Shown here: in pieces, positions 10,230 to 20,285 of the stretch
Layout of the letters: each line of letters starts with the position of its first letter
Position numbering within the stretch: the first letter of the stretch is position 1
From: Chloropicon primus
Taxonomy: Eukaryota; Chlorophyta; Chloropicophyceae; Chloropicales; Chloropicaceae
Direction of reading: 5' to 3'
Length of the DNA: 64,000 nt
NCBI GenBank assembly: GCA_023205875.1
Contig: CP060768.1
Span: 124,001 to 188,000, forward strand
Program-made: the position numbers and the translations under genes
Notes under the pieces: model-generated
The model's database searches: none
What the model was told of the DNA's origin: nothing
Seen by the model: the letters and a program-made list of their open reading frames with translations, nothing else

Positions 10230-11351
10230 TTAGCTGCTGAAGCTTATGTAGCTTATCTTTTTACACTCCCCTCCCTCTGCAAGGTCGAAACACACCTTGT
10301 GGAACTTCCCACTTGAAGTAATCACCACGAGCGTGTTCTCTTTCGTGCCGAAGGAGCACGCTGACGTCGAGTCGTCCCCGAGCCTGTACTGAGCCAAGGA
10401 CCACTTGGAATTGAAGTAGTCAGGGACAAACCTCTTCCAAACCGTCGTGAGGGTCTGGGAAGCGTCGTGCTGAGACGAGATGATGGGCCAAATGTGCACC
10501 GTGCCCTTGGATGACGTGGCAGCAAGGTAGGCGTTGGAGGGGGAGAAAGCTATGGAGTAGATCTGCGCCCGGTCGCTCCCCCTCCTCAGCTCCTGCTCCA
10601 GGTACTCCCCAGTGTTCTCCCTCGGCGTCGTTCGCCATATCCTTACAAGAGTCCCCTTCTCGGACGCCGAGGCGACCAGGCTGCCGTCCAGGGAGAGGGC
10701 TACGCACGCCAGGTTGCTCGTGTGCGCCCCATTGATGAAGTTCGACCTCCTGTGGTCCAGGTGCTCTATCCTGATCTGCCCGACCTGCAGCCCCGGACAG
10801 ACCAGCACCGCCTTGTCCTGTTGCGAGGACAAGGCGCAGAGCCCGAGGGGATTATCCACGGATTCCAGCTGCTGAAGCTGCTTGAGGTCCTCAAAGTTGT
10901 AGATGAAGATCTTGTTCTTCAGGGCCACGACGATCTTGTCCCTCCGAAGCCTCACCCCAAGCACCCTGCTATGAAAGCCGAGCTCGCCTATCCACTTGCA
11001 CTGGTGGTCGTCCCAAATGAGAACCTTCTCTGTCGGGAACGCGGGGAACTCTCCCCCTCCGACTATCGCAAACAAGTTGCTCCGAAAGAGCATCTCCACC
11101 ATACCTATCCCACCGAATGCACAAACCCCGCCACCGCCGTGGCCCTTCCCGTTTCCACCTCCTCCTTGGCTCTGCAGAGCACCTGCCCGTCCCTGTGCCA
11201 CCCCGAAGTTCCTCCGTATGGTCTCCTTGAATGGGTCGCAGTTGTACACCCTGATGCCTGCCTCCGTCCCGCATGCGAAGCATCCTCCCGTCTGGTTGAA
11301 CCGCACGAAGAGGGTCCTCCCCTGGTCACCTCCGTGGTCTCCACCCTGCAT
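10230..11351 (-). CDS. PROPPIN WD-repeat autophagy protein (WIPI3/4, Atg18 family)
   Basis: Intronless, 373 residues, ATG at 11351. The start LFVRFNQTGGCFACGTEAGI and the blade FEDLKQLQQLESVDNPLGLC are typical of PROPPIN beta-propellers. The diagnostic phosphoinositide-binding loop is ELRRGSDRAQIYSIAFSPSN, with LRRG and a preceding GTLVRIWRT blade, closest to WDR45/WDR45B. A Gly-rich insertion lies at about residues 60-75. These proteins bind PI3P on the phagophore and organise ATG2 and lipid transfer. The 3' end converges with the WW/IQ gene, with only 87 bp between the stops. Confidence 0.92.
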   Translation of the reverse strand: MQGGDHGGDQGRTLFVRFNQTGGCFACGTEAGIRVYNCDPFKETIRRNFGVAQGRAGALQSQGGGGNGKGHGGGGVCAFGGIGMVEMLFRSNLFAIVGGGEFPAFPTEKVLIWDDHQCKWIGELGFHSRVLGVRLRRDKIVVALKNKIFIYNFEDLKQLQQLESVDNPLGLCALSSQQDKAVLVCPGLQVGQIRIEHLDHRRSNFINGAHTSNLACVALSLDGSLVASASEKGTLVRIWRTTPRENTGEYLEQELRRGSDRAQIYSIAFSPSNAYLAATSSKGTVHIWPIISSQHDASQTLTTVWKRFVPDYFNSKWSLAQYRLGDDSTSACSFGTKENTLVVITSSGKFHKVCFDLAEGGECKKISYISFSS

Positions 11352-11714
11352 ACTGCTCTAGAGAATGGAATGGAATGGAATGGCCAACAGCCAAACCAAA
11401 CCAAACCAAACCAAAAAAAAACTCAGGAGAGGAGTCTAGCCTCCCTTCGCCTCGCCCCTGGAAGTTCGACAAGGGAAGGGTCAGTGGGGGGTCGAAGTCC
11501 TTGCGCCTCCTCCCCTTCCGTCCCTCGTTCGGCTCGCGCTCTGTTGGGTTGGGTTGGGTGCACCTCACTCCGCGGCAAAACAGCAATTCACTTTTCTTTT
11601 TTGCTCTCTCTCCCTGGCCCTGGGGGGGGAGAGGTAGGGGATTGGATTGTTGTTGTTGTTTGGAGAAGTGAGTGGATGGATGGTGCGTGACTTTAATACA
11701 ATGGAAGGGGAGTT
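11352..11714. other. intergenic with short tandem repeats
   Basis: Upstream of the PROPPIN gene. It holds GGAAT-type repeats at about 11362-11383, (CCAAA)n at about 11392-11415, a GGGTT run near 11547-11558 and TTGTTG near 11649. I see no gene. Confidence 0.6.
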
Positions 11715-13221
11715 TTATTGCGCCACCAGGGCGCTGGTTGTTCCGTTGAGTTTTGCTGCCCAGCTCTCCAGCCTTGTGGAAAGGCCTTGGACTTGCTCGT
11801 GCGTGAGGACCCTGGGCTGGACCCAAGAGACGGTCACGACTCCAGAGACTTGGTTGATCATACCTTTGACCATGCCTCTCGCCATGGCCTGCATGATCAC
11901 GACCTCGGCCTCCTCCCTCGATCCGAGCTTCGCCCTCGAAGCTATCTCGTCCAGCGGGACGCTCCTGCTGTCCGGAGGAAGGGAGAACAGATACTCTACG
12001 AGGCAAAGCAAGGTGATCTTGTTCCTAAGGCTGTCGGCTTTCTTCACAAGCTCTGGCTGCCTGTTCAGGGCGCTGGAGTAGCGCTCGCAGATCATGTCGT
12101 AAGCGTACATGTCCCCCTTGTTGAAGCACTTGAGGAGGGCATGAAGCCACTCAAACTCGGTGCCCACCAAAGCGGTAACGATCGGGTGCAGCAGGAGCTC
12201 GCCGAAGTTGAAGATGCCCTCACCAAGAAGGGCCGCCAGGGACACGTCAACCGCCAGGCTCAGCCTAAAGTCCGAGGGCAGGGTCTCTGTCTTGACGTAA
12301 GCGAGGTAGAGCAAGGAGTTCTTGTAGAACTCGTCAAAGTTTCTGTTCACCTTGTGATACTGGCTCGACAAAGAGTAGACGCTAGCAGTCACAGATGGGT
12401 CCGCGTCCTCGATCTTGTCCAGCATCTTCAAGCCTGCCTCCATGAGCTCGCTCGCTTTCTCGGTGTTCCCGCTCTGCAAGAAAAGCTGACCCACGCTCAT
12501 CTTAAGATACAGCGTCGGCTCCGTGTCCACCTTGTCCGCTTCCTTCTCCCCTTCCTTGCTGCTGCTCGCCCCGCCGCTCGACGACAGAGGGGACGAACCC
12601 GAAGCCGCGTCGTCAAGAAGCTTCTTCGTGCACTCCAGGAACTCCACAGCTTGCTGAGGCAGCGTGTGCTGCTGAGACACCTTGACAGCGATCTGCGCCA
12701 ACTTCAACGAGTTCAACCGCAAAGCAAAGAGAAGCACGAAGTTCGTGTACAAGTCGATCAAAAGTCCAGGTATTCTCTGAAACTCCGCATCCTCGACGCA
12801 ATCCTCCAGCAGGAGGGAGAGCTGATGCCAAAGCTTTTGCTCGCACTGAAGACAAAAAAGAAGAAGAGAGAAGAAGATCCAAGCAAACAAAAAGGAAAAA
12901 ACGAAACGAAACCGTGTCAGACGATGCGATGAGGAAACGCAAACGAAGAACGACGAAGACCACGCCAAACGCTCCGGCTCTCCTGGTCGATCGATCGGAA
13001 CGAGCGAAGCCAACGAACGAACGATAGTGTTTTGGGTTTGGGTTTGGTTCGATCATCGATCGTACGATCGAGTTTCTTACCATCTTCTTGAGGTTGTTGC
13101 ATTTGTCTTTGACGTTTTGCGTAAAAGCTTTCGCTGCGTCTTGGCTGAGCAAGGTTCCCGTGATGTACTCGCAAGCCTGGGCGACCTGCTCGCTGCTGCC
13201 GTGACCCATCTGCGTCGCCAT
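11715..13221 (-). CDS. RPN9: 26S proteasome regulatory subunit RPN9 (PSMD13)
   Basis: Two exons: 13221-13081 (MATQMGHGSSEQVAQACEYI to NNLKKM) and 12845-11715, with a 235-bp GTAAGA...CAG intron. The product is 423 residues. Exon 2 opens CEQKLWHQLSLLLEDCVED, then a TPR-like helical region, and ends in a PCI domain (FEWLHALLKCFNKGDMYAYD; ITLLCLVEYLFSLPPDSRSV; final SWVQPRVL with helix). A Ser-rich, acidic insertion interrupts the helical region (SGSSPLSSSGGASSSKEGE). RPN9 belongs to the 19S lid and contacts RPN10 and RPN5. The gene shares a divergent promoter with the HotDog gene at 13652. Confidence 0.95.
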
Positions 13222-13651
13222 AGTGATCGATCGTCTCTCCTCTCTCTCTCTCTCTCCGATCGATCATTCAAAAAAATTCCCACCGATCGCGATCGATCCG
13301 ATCGTGGCGAGGAGGGGGAGAGAGAGCCGCTCTAAACGATCGCGATCGATCGAGGGGCGAGGACGGCGACGGAGGGGGGAGGGAGTTCGGACGATCGAAG
13401 CGCCTCGTCGCGAGCTTTCGGGAGGACCCTCTCTTGCGATCTTGCGAACGATCGATCGATCGCTCTGGTCAATCCAACTCGATCGATCGATCGAACGAAC
13501 GAACGAACGAACGAACGAACGGATTATTTTTGTGGAGTGACAGAGAAGTGACGGAGTAAGCGTCTCGTCACGGGAGGAATCTCTCTCGTGAGCGATCTTG
13601 CGAACTTATCTTCCCTCCTCTCCTCTCCTCTCGTCTCGTCTCGTTGGTTGG
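13222..13651. other. divergent promoter of RPN9 and HotDog gene
   Basis: Very rich in CGATCG words (13222-13500), followed by an (AACG)n microsatellite at about 13490-13524. A block near 13399-13450 (GCGCCTCGTC...GCGATCTTGCGAAC) recurs in diverged form at about 13560-13606, so the promoter contains an internal duplication. Confidence 0.6.
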
Positions 13652-14793
13652 ATGAGGACGGGAGGGGTTCCGGTGCCAAGAACGTCTCCAGGTCTTTCCA
13701 GCGGTGTGTCCCTTCGCCGCCTCTCTCTTGCGTTTGCGCGACAGCGAGGTCGTAACGGCCGCGGTCGTCCCAAGGGAGCTTGCCTCGGTACCGGAGACTC
13801 GAAAATGGCAGAGCGTCAATGGATGTCCAGCAGGAGGGAGAGGGAGCTCACGGAGCGGCTGGTGCAGTTGTCGTGCATACTGGCAGAGGAAGACGAGGAG
13901 GTCCCCGATATACCAGACAACGCGTGCGAAACGTGGACAGAAGCCGACGTTCGGGAATACTATCGCTCCAAGGGAGCGTACACACCGGAAGGGGAGTTCG
14001 CCCAAGGCCTGGTCGGGCAAGAGGTTCCTGGTGGCTCCCTGGAGCAGAACAGGAAGCTGAGGTGGAGCGACCCGATGGATGACATTGGAACGCCGCCGCT
14101 TGACGCCGCCGCTTACCAGGAAGCGGCTTTCGAGCACGGGATACCTTGCAGGCCAGACGGACTTTTTCCGCCCTCGGACCCGACATTGGAGCGACTGACG
14201 AAGGACCCGCTCTTCAAGCCCTTCGAGAAGCAGCTGGTTGACAAGGTGAGTCGTCCCCCTTCCTCTCGCCTCTTTGTGCCTGCGTGGCTCTGACGCCAGG
14301 ATCGCGATCTCTCGTCGTCGTCCTGCAGAGGGACAAGCTTGTGTCCGCTGAGAACAGCTGGGCATCGGGGAACTCCGCTGCCGCGAACTCTCGCATCGAC
14401 TTGAGGTGCTTTTTGTACGTGGGGGGGGAGACCAGCGATGGGAGCAGTGTTGGATCCAGGCTCGAGGGTGCTGTCAGATTTGGGGACAACGCGAGTATAG
14501 GGAACGGGTTCTCTGCTCACGGAGGCGCCGTGGAGACGGTCCTCGACGAGGCCACCGCGGAACTTTGCAAGGCCACCCAAGGGGTCATGTGCTACACCAC
14601 GCAGGCCGACTTCAAGCTCAAGCAGCCCGTGGCCTTGCACAAGACGTACGCCATCGAAGCAGAGATCACGAAGCTTGGGATCAGGGGAATGAGAATATTC
14701 GTGGATGCGAGGCTGAAGGATGACCAGGGCAACGAAGCTGCTGTCTGCAGCGTTCAGCTTGCAAACGTGGCAAAGATAAGCTCGAGGAGCTAG
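13652..14793 (+). CDS. HotDog-fold acyl-CoA thioesterase-like protein, probably organellar
   Basis: Exons 13652-14245 and 14329-14793, with an 83-bp intron (GTGAGT...CAG). If translation starts at 13652 the product is 352 residues and begins with an Arg/Ser-rich stretch (MRTGGVPVPRTSPGLSSGVS) that looks like an organelle transit peptide. An internal ATG at 13805 (MAERQW) is the alternative start. Exon 2 holds a 4HBT/HotDog domain: VRFGDNASIGNGFSAHGGAV leads into the long central helix ETVLDEATAELCKAT, then a sheet-rich part. This resembles the THEM4-like group, whose members hydrolyse long-chain acyl-CoA in mitochondria. The substrate is not readable from sequence. Confidence 0.82.
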
Positions 14794-14815
14794 AGAAAAG
14801 CCTGTATTATATGAG

Positions 14816-15676
14816 TCAAACAGAGTTGTAACTGCTGCCCACGAGGTCGTTGAGGTGGTAGTGCACCTTATAGTGCTGCTGCTTATAAGAAATGTACGCG
14901 ATCAGTATGCCAAGAAGGGAGCCGGCGAGGACGTCCGTCGTGTGATGCCAGTAGTCAGACACCCTCGACGCAGCAACGAAGAGAGCGCCGCAGCTTGGAA
15001 GGCTGGCCACGAAGAGCTTCCACGGATGCCCCTCCTCGTCAAAGGCGTCGAGGAAGTTGATAAGGAAGAGAGTCAGGTACCACTGACTTCCAAAGGACAG
15101 CGAGCTGTGACCCGATGGAAAGCTCCTTCTGCCCTCGGCTACCACAGCAGGATCCCCCGTGCAGGCTGGGTACCCAGGCGAACTGAAGGGGATCGGATCA
15201 GGGACGTTGTTGTCGAAACATCTGGCCAGAAAATCTGGACGAGGCCTTCCTATCATCAGCTTGAGAAAGCAGGTCAAGCAGTTGGTGAAGCCCAGGGACA
15301 TGAACAGACCTAAGAGAGCGTGATGAAGCTGCCTTCCCGTTGTCCTCTTGATGGACTTCATGCACATGACTATTACGAGGCAGGGGAACAATATGCACGC
15401 CGGTAGCAGAGCCCAAGAGGGAAACGAGTTGGGTCTCAGAGGATAAGAGTAAGTCCCAGACGCCAACTCTCCTTCGGTGATGTACTTCTCAAAAGCAGGC
15501 GAGGGGTCGGCCACGATGCTCACGAATATGAGAAGGAGGACGAAGAGCCAGTCCATGAAGTAAGACAGCCTGTCGCCCTTCGCTTTGAACTTGTATTCGC
15601 TCCTCGTCCCGTGGGCCTTGAGGCTGCTTCTGCTGAGATGCCTGAAGGTCTGGAGCTCGTGCATATCTGAATCCAT
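14816..15676 (-). CDS. PAP2-family lipid phosphate phosphatase
   Basis: 286 residues from the ATG at 15676. The frame is open further upstream without an ATG, so a 5' exon is possible. The three PAP2 catalytic motifs are present: KLMIGRPRPDF (KxxxxxxRP type), FPSGHSS (PSGH) and SRVSDYWHHTTDV (SRxxxxxHxxxD). Six hydrophobic segments surround them, as in plant LPP and animal PPAP2 enzymes. It should dephosphorylate phosphatidate or related lipid phosphates in the ER or a chloroplast membrane. Its stop codon lies only 23 bp from that of the convergent HotDog gene. Confidence 0.93.
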   Translation of the reverse strand: MDSDMHELQTFRHLSRSSLKAHGTRSEYKFKAKGDRLSYFMDWLFVLLLIFVSIVADPSPAFEKYITEGELASGTYSYPLRPNSFPSWALLPACILFPCLVIVMCMKSIKRTTGRQLHHALLGLFMSLGFTNCLTCFLKLMIGRPRPDFLARCFDNNVPDPIPFSSPGYPACTGDPAVVAEGRRSFPSGHSSLSFGSQWYLTLFLINFLDAFDEEGHPWKLFVASLPSCGALFVAASRVSDYWHHTTDVLAGSLLGILIAYISYKQQHYKVHYHLNDLVGSSYNSV

Positions 15677-16283
15677 CTTGCCTGGCCTCCGACCGTGCGA
15701 CGACGACGGAGAGGCTAATACCAGACAAACGTGTTGTTCACTTGCGTCCCCGTTAAGGCTCTTTGCCCTTCTCGACAACGAAGAACTCGCAATGGCTGCC
15801 GCCCACTCACTTTGCTGGCTGCTGTGTCAGCTTCTTCTAAAGAAGTGCAAGCACCTCAAGGACAACTCCGGATCCATCCATCCATCCCAGGAGGAGGAGG
15901 AGGCCAGCACCAATGAACCTAGGTCCAAGGTCGGCCACAGGCAGCACCAGGCCACCATCAAGGTGACCAAAATCTCTGTCTGAGCTCTCTTTGCCCGTGA
16001 AGGCCTTGTGTTTGTTTGTGGGATAGAAACCAAAAACCAAAAAAACGTGCGTCGAAGAGGGAGGACCTTCTTGCCTCTCTCCGCTCCACAGGCAGGCGAA
16101 GCGTTGATCGTGAATCTTCTTCTTGCAATGAACCTCACTTCCTTCCTTCCCATCCGGAGTAAGAGGCGTGAGGTCAGGACTTGGTTCTGTGCTGCCTCGT
16201 GCCTCGGCATTGCTTTCTGCTGCTCGGTAACGCACGAGAGGAAGTCTTGATGAATTACAACACACAGCAAGCCTAGCTGCTTG
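15677..16283. other. intergenic between two minus-strand genes
   Basis: Upstream of the PAP2 gene and downstream of the acyl-CoA dehydrogenase. A GAGGAGGAGG stretch lies near 15890-15902. Open frames on the minus strand look low quality; one could hide a short 5' exon of the PAP2 gene. Confidence 0.4.
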
Positions 16284-18200
16284 TTAAAACTTGGATTGCA
16301 GCGGGGGGGGAGCGCTTAGGCTTGAGCTAGCAGCAACGATCGCACGTGCGGAGGAGAAATCCAGGTGACCCAGATCGACGCTGGACTCTGGTGAGCTCGC
16401 CGCGCTTTTGCAGTAGGCTGACGCGACAGCGTCCCCCAAAGAACTGCTGGAGTGAGACGATGGGAGGCTTCGGCTGCTGTGCTCCACGAGCAGGCTAGAG
16501 ACGAGAATTTTGCACAGGGAGAAGACCAACCTCTTCAGCTGACCCAGATGCTCGTCCCTCTCCGCCTCACGTGCCTTGCCCTTGTCCCCGAACGCCTGCA
16601 CCAAGCTCGACACTTGCCTCTTCGCGTCGTGGGCCATCTTGGTTACTGTTGCGATGGACTTGTGCAGGTCTTGGCCAGGGGGAGCACCCTGCTTCCCGGA
16701 CAGCAGCGCGCGTGTTGACCGCGACAGCAACGCAGTTGCCCCGCGGCCGCTGTCTGCCAGCATCGCTCTCAAGACATCGAGGCATAGCACGTTCGTTGGA
16801 CCCTCCCAGATGGGCAGAACCAGGGAGTCTCGAAAGATTTCCGGGATCCCGGTGCTCTCGATGTACCCTTGACCGCCGAAGAACTCGAGGCACTCGCTTG
16901 CGGACCACACAACTTGCTTGGCGGTGTACAGCTTACAAAGCGGTGTCAGAATTCTCAGCATCGCTTTCTCGTCCTCCATGGCTCTTCCAGATTCGCTAAG
17001 CCCGAGAAGGTAGACCGCCTCCATCGTCATGGCAAGGCTCGCTTGAGCATGCACCTCGAAATGGGCAAGAGTCTGGATGGCGAGAGGCTGATCCACCAGC
17101 AGCTTGCCGAAAACCGCCCTCTTCTTCGCGTAATCGAGCGTGATGCAGGCGATTCTCCTGATGTACGACGCCGCGGTGATCGAATTGTGCAACCGAGTGA
17201 TGTTCATCAGAGCTGAGATTTGGGCAACGCCTCGTCCCCTCTTCCCAATTCTGCGGCAAGGCACCCCCACGAGCTCGAGCTCGGCCGTGGGAAGCTGCCT
17301 CGTTCCCAGCTTATCCTTGAGCCTCCTCAACCGTATCCCGTCGGTCCTCACCCTGCCTTGCTCATCCCTTACCTCGACGTAGAACAGCGACAGGCCTCTT
17401 GTCCCCTTCACCATCTCGCCATCCTCCCCGATGTCACGGGCCAAGGTGAACGCCATGCGGGCATCCGTTGCGCTGCTGAACCACTTGTAACCGAAGAGCC
17501 TCGCGTTGGCCCAAGCGCCTACCTCCCCGCCCTCGTCCAACGGTTTCGCGACAGTTTCCACGCCCGAGGCAACGTCCGAGCCACCCTGGATCTCGGTCAT
17601 CCACTGACCACTCGTCCAGAACCGAAGCGGATCCCTCGACACGAGGTTGCCGAACGCACGCCGGTACACCATGTCCTCCCTTCCCAGGAGCTCGCACAGC
17701 CTCGCCGCCCCGTCCGTCATCGCGAGCGGACACGAATACAGGCCCGAGCTCGCGTTGAACATGTAAAGCTTCGAGAATTGGAACACTCGGCTCAGCTCCC
17801 CGTAATTCTCACGCTCGAACGCAGCAGCAACAAGTCCTTCCTCTGCTGCAATGGCGTGGAGTTTCTTCCACGCCTCGCTCGTCCAGAGGTTCACTCTGGC
17901 GTGTTCCTCGTTGTCTTGCGAGACCTTGGACCACGCCAAGTCCCTCTTCCGTGCCGCTGCCACCAACCTTGGCTCAGATTCACGCTGCCCTGCCTCCCTC
18001 CCGAGCTCATGAACCTCCGTCACGCACCTCCAGCCCCAGCTCTCGAGCTCTCTCAAGGCATCTGTGTACCCCTTACGACTTCTGCCTCTCCCTCTCCTGG
18101 CCCTTTTCGAGAAATAACGATCGACCGTGTCGCGCAAGTAAGCATCCCCGAGCCAAGCGTGGCTGATCCACGGCTGATGCGTCCTGTCCTTGTCCGCCAT
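16284..18200 (-). CDS. AidB/ACAD11-like acyl-CoA dehydrogenase
   Basis: Intronless, 638 residues, ATG at 18200. The middle carries the flavin-binding acyl-CoA dehydrogenase signature WMTEIQGGSDVASGVE (the MTE.QGGSDV form typical of AidB-type enzymes). The C-terminal helical domain has FGGQGYIESTGIPEIFRDSL and PIWEGPTNVLCLDVLRAML, also AidB-like. Residues 1-100 contain a basic stretch with many Arg, and the last 100 residues are Ser-rich helices beyond the core. AidB-type enzymes use FAD; bacterial AidB also binds DNA in the alkylation response, but DNA binding here is not shown. No clear C-terminal peroxisomal SKL is present (the end is QSKF). Confidence 0.9.
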   Translation of the reverse strand: MADKDRTHQPWISHAWLGDAYLRDTVDRYFSKRARRGRGRSRKGYTDALRELESWGWRCVTEVHELGREAGQRESEPRLVAAARKRDLAWSKVSQDNEEHARVNLWTSEAWKKLHAIAAEEGLVAAAFERENYGELSRVFQFSKLYMFNASSGLYSCPLAMTDGAARLCELLGREDMVYRRAFGNLVSRDPLRFWTSGQWMTEIQGGSDVASGVETVAKPLDEGGEVGAWANARLFGYKWFSSATDARMAFTLARDIGEDGEMVKGTRGLSLFYVEVRDEQGRVRTDGIRLRRLKDKLGTRQLPTAELELVGVPCRRIGKRGRGVAQISALMNITRLHNSITAASYIRRIACITLDYAKKRAVFGKLLVDQPLAIQTLAHFEVHAQASLAMTMEAVYLLGLSESGRAMEDEKAMLRILTPLCKLYTAKQVVWSASECLEFFGGQGYIESTGIPEIFRDSLVLPIWEGPTNVLCLDVLRAMLADSGRGATALLSRSTRALLSGKQGAPPGQDLHKSIATVTKMAHDAKRQVSSLVQAFGDKGKAREAERDEHLGQLKRLVFSLCKILVSSLLVEHSSRSLPSSHSSSSLGDAVASAYCKSAASSPESSVDLGHLDFSSARAIVAASSSLSAPPPLQSKF

Positions 18201-18648
18201 GCTCTTTCCAGCAACCCTTCAACCCCACCAGGACACCTGCAAACCTACCCTGTTCTCTGACAGACACACTCGAAACCTTGCCTTCTTCACCAAAAGCGAG
18301 GTCAGTCCCCAAAGGTACCGGGCGTGTGACCCACCAATACGAAGGTCTTGAGACGTACTTTCGCTCCAGCCCGGTCTTCCTCGATGTACGTGACCTCCGT
18401 TGCCACAATCCTGTGCCAAAGTCCCCTCCTTTCCCTCCTCCTCCCTGCAAGATTGCAATCTTGGACTCTCCTCTCTGTAAAGATGGATGATTTACCCTTT
18501 TCATCTTCATCGCTGGAGGGGGATAGGAGGTATCGTCGGTTGGCAACTAGGGCCAGGTCCTCCGTTGACTTTTGAGTGGCTTGGATTGATTACCACACTC
18601 CACACCAGAGTCCTTGATCACCTCCTTGATCACCTCACCTCACCTCTG

Positions 18649-18693
<45 letters not shown>

Positions 18694-18736
18694 CTGGCAC
18701 TTGCTGGAACTTGGCCAGTGGTTGGCACCAAGGAGT
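18201..18736. other. divergent promoter with (GT)n microsatellite
   Basis: Between the acyl-CoA dehydrogenase (minus) and JmjC (plus) genes. A CT tract runs directly into (GT)n at about 18651-18693, only about 45 bp before the JmjC ATG, so it is probably in the 5' UTR. Confidence 0.6.
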
Positions 18737-19894
18737 ATGGCAGAGGCAAAGGGTTCCCAAGGGGAGGCCGTGGGAGTCGAGAGCGAGCACCATGGCGATG
18801 TGTTTGCGATTGAGAAGAAGCACATCAGCGAGATAACCCCAGAGGAGTTCGAGACAAAGTATGTGAACAGGGCTATGCCCATAATCCTTCAAGGGATCCT
18901 CGACACTTGGCCAGCCTATGGGGTGTGGAACACGGAGTACTTTGAGAGGGAGCTCGGGGAGGAGTTGGTACAGGTTGCCTTCGGCAAGGAATGGAAGAAG
19001 ATGACCATCAAGGATTACATTTCGAGTTACAGCGAGTACGAAGAAGAGTACAGGAACTCTGGAAAGCCTTCACCGTACCTGAGGACCTGGAACTACACCG
19101 ACAACCACCCGGACTTCGAGTCGACGTTTGACTCCAGCGAGTATTTCAGAGACTTGTTCAAGAAGTTTCCGAAAAGGATGAGGCCACCATTCTCGTGGCT
19201 CTTCCTTGGTCCCCAAGGAGTGGTCACAAGCTTACATGAGGATATCTGGCACACCGACTCTTGGATAGCACAGCTCGAGGGTCGCAAGAAGTTTTCCCTC
19301 TACCACCCGGGACAAAGAAAGCACCTCGAATACGTCGCAGAGAGCAGGGAGTCCGAGTTTGTGGACCCGCTGCGGCCAGATCTAGTCAAGTTCCCCAACT
19401 TCAAAAAAGCCTCTGCCATCGAAGGCTACCTCGAGAAAGGTAAGTGGGTCACACCCCACACGCGCGCTTGCTTGCTCTCTCCGTCCGCATCTTTCCCCTG
19501 CTTGGACGTCACCCCTGACCCCTGTGCTTCCCATCCGTCCCTTGATGCTTTGCATAACCGACAACGACGTGAAGGCGAGATCTTGTACATCCCCAGGCGG
19601 TGGCCGCATCACGCAGTCGGCTGCATGCGGAGCGTCTCACTCACGGAGAACTTCTTCTCGGCGTGCAACAAGGACGTGATCATCCCCAAGTGGGAGTCAT
19701 ACGTGCAGAGAAGGATGAAGTGCGAAAAGATTTTGGGAAGGGAGCTGAGGGCGAGCGACAATCTGATGAAATTCTGTTGCCACGGTGGAACTTTGCCGGC
19801 GAGGCTCGTCATGCAAATCCTCGGAGCTTGTGACCAGGACGACGACGACGAAGGCCCACAAGTGGAAGCCAGCAGTGAGGAGACCGAGAACTAG
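18737..19894 (+). CDS. JmjC-domain oxygenase
   Basis: Exons 18737-19439 and 19575-19894; the product is 340 residues. The intron (GTAAGT...AAG, 135 bp) is a multiple of three with no in-frame stop, so retention would insert 45 residues. A cupin-8/JmjC fold is shown by FSWLFLGPQGVVTSLHEDIW, which contains an Fe-binding HxD (HED), by LEGRKKFSLYHP (the 2-oxoglutarate-binding Lys region), and by the distal His in YIPRRWPHHAVG. The organisation resembles JMJD-type hydroxylases of protein side chains rather than multi-domain histone demethylases, as there is no PHD or JmjN domain. The C-terminus is acidic (DQDDDDEGP). Confidence 0.9.
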   Translation: MAEAKGSQGEAVGVESEHHGDVFAIEKKHISEITPEEFETKYVNRAMPIILQGILDTWPAYGVWNTEYFERELGEELVQVAFGKEWKKMTIKDYISSYSEYEEEYRNSGKPSPYLRTWNYTDNHPDFESTFDSSEYFRDLFKKFPKRMRPPFSWLFLGPQGVVTSLHEDIWHTDSWIAQLEGRKKFSLYHPGQRKHLEYVAESRESEFVDPLRPDLVKFPNFKKASAIEGYLEKGKWVTPHTRACLLSPSASFPCLDVTPDPCASHPSLDALHNRQRREGEILYIPRRWPHHAVGCMRSVSLTENFFSACNKDVIIPKWESYVQRRMKCEKILGRELRASDNLMKFCCHGGTLPARLVMQILGACDQDDDDEGPQVEASSEETEN

Positions 19895-20285
19895 AAGGGA
19901 TCATGGTTCATCTCCTGCAATGACGTCGTAACACCATAAGATATTCTGTATATGTAACAAATGAAACCCAAGTGTAAGCTTCTTTTGGCATCACCATCAT
20001 CATCATCTCATCGTCATCATCATCTCATCGTGATCATCATCGTCATCATCACTATCTCTCAAACTCCTTACAGTGTTTGGGTCACCCTCACTTGTTGAGG
20101 GACAGAACGAAAGAGGAAGAGACAGCAGCCCCGCCTGTGACCTCTTGCCTCCCTCCCACCCCGCCCCTCCTTCATCATCACCGCCATCGCCACTTGGCGC
20201 CACCCCGCGCCCCTCTAGCTGCTTGATCTGGAAATCCTAAGCTGAAGCTGTCACAGAGAGACAGAAGAGAGAAGCAGCGGTGGTG
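19895..20285. other. intergenic with (ATC)n microsatellite
   Basis: 3' flank of the JmjC gene and promoter of the first prolyl hydroxylase. An imperfect ATC/TCA run spans about 19990-20052. No gene seen. Confidence 0.6.
19953..19957 (+). promoter_or_regulatory. TGTAA poly(A) signal of the JmjC gene
   Basis: TGTAA lies about 60 bp after the JmjC stop, the usual place and sequence of the chlorophyte polyadenylation signal. Similar TGTAA words follow several other genes in the window. Confidence 0.5.

Noticed and set aside
15827-16270. Two overlapping minus frames between PAP2 and acyl-CoA dehydrogenase genes
   Set aside because: No domain, no good ATG context and unrelated to either neighbour; at most a short 5' exon could hide here.
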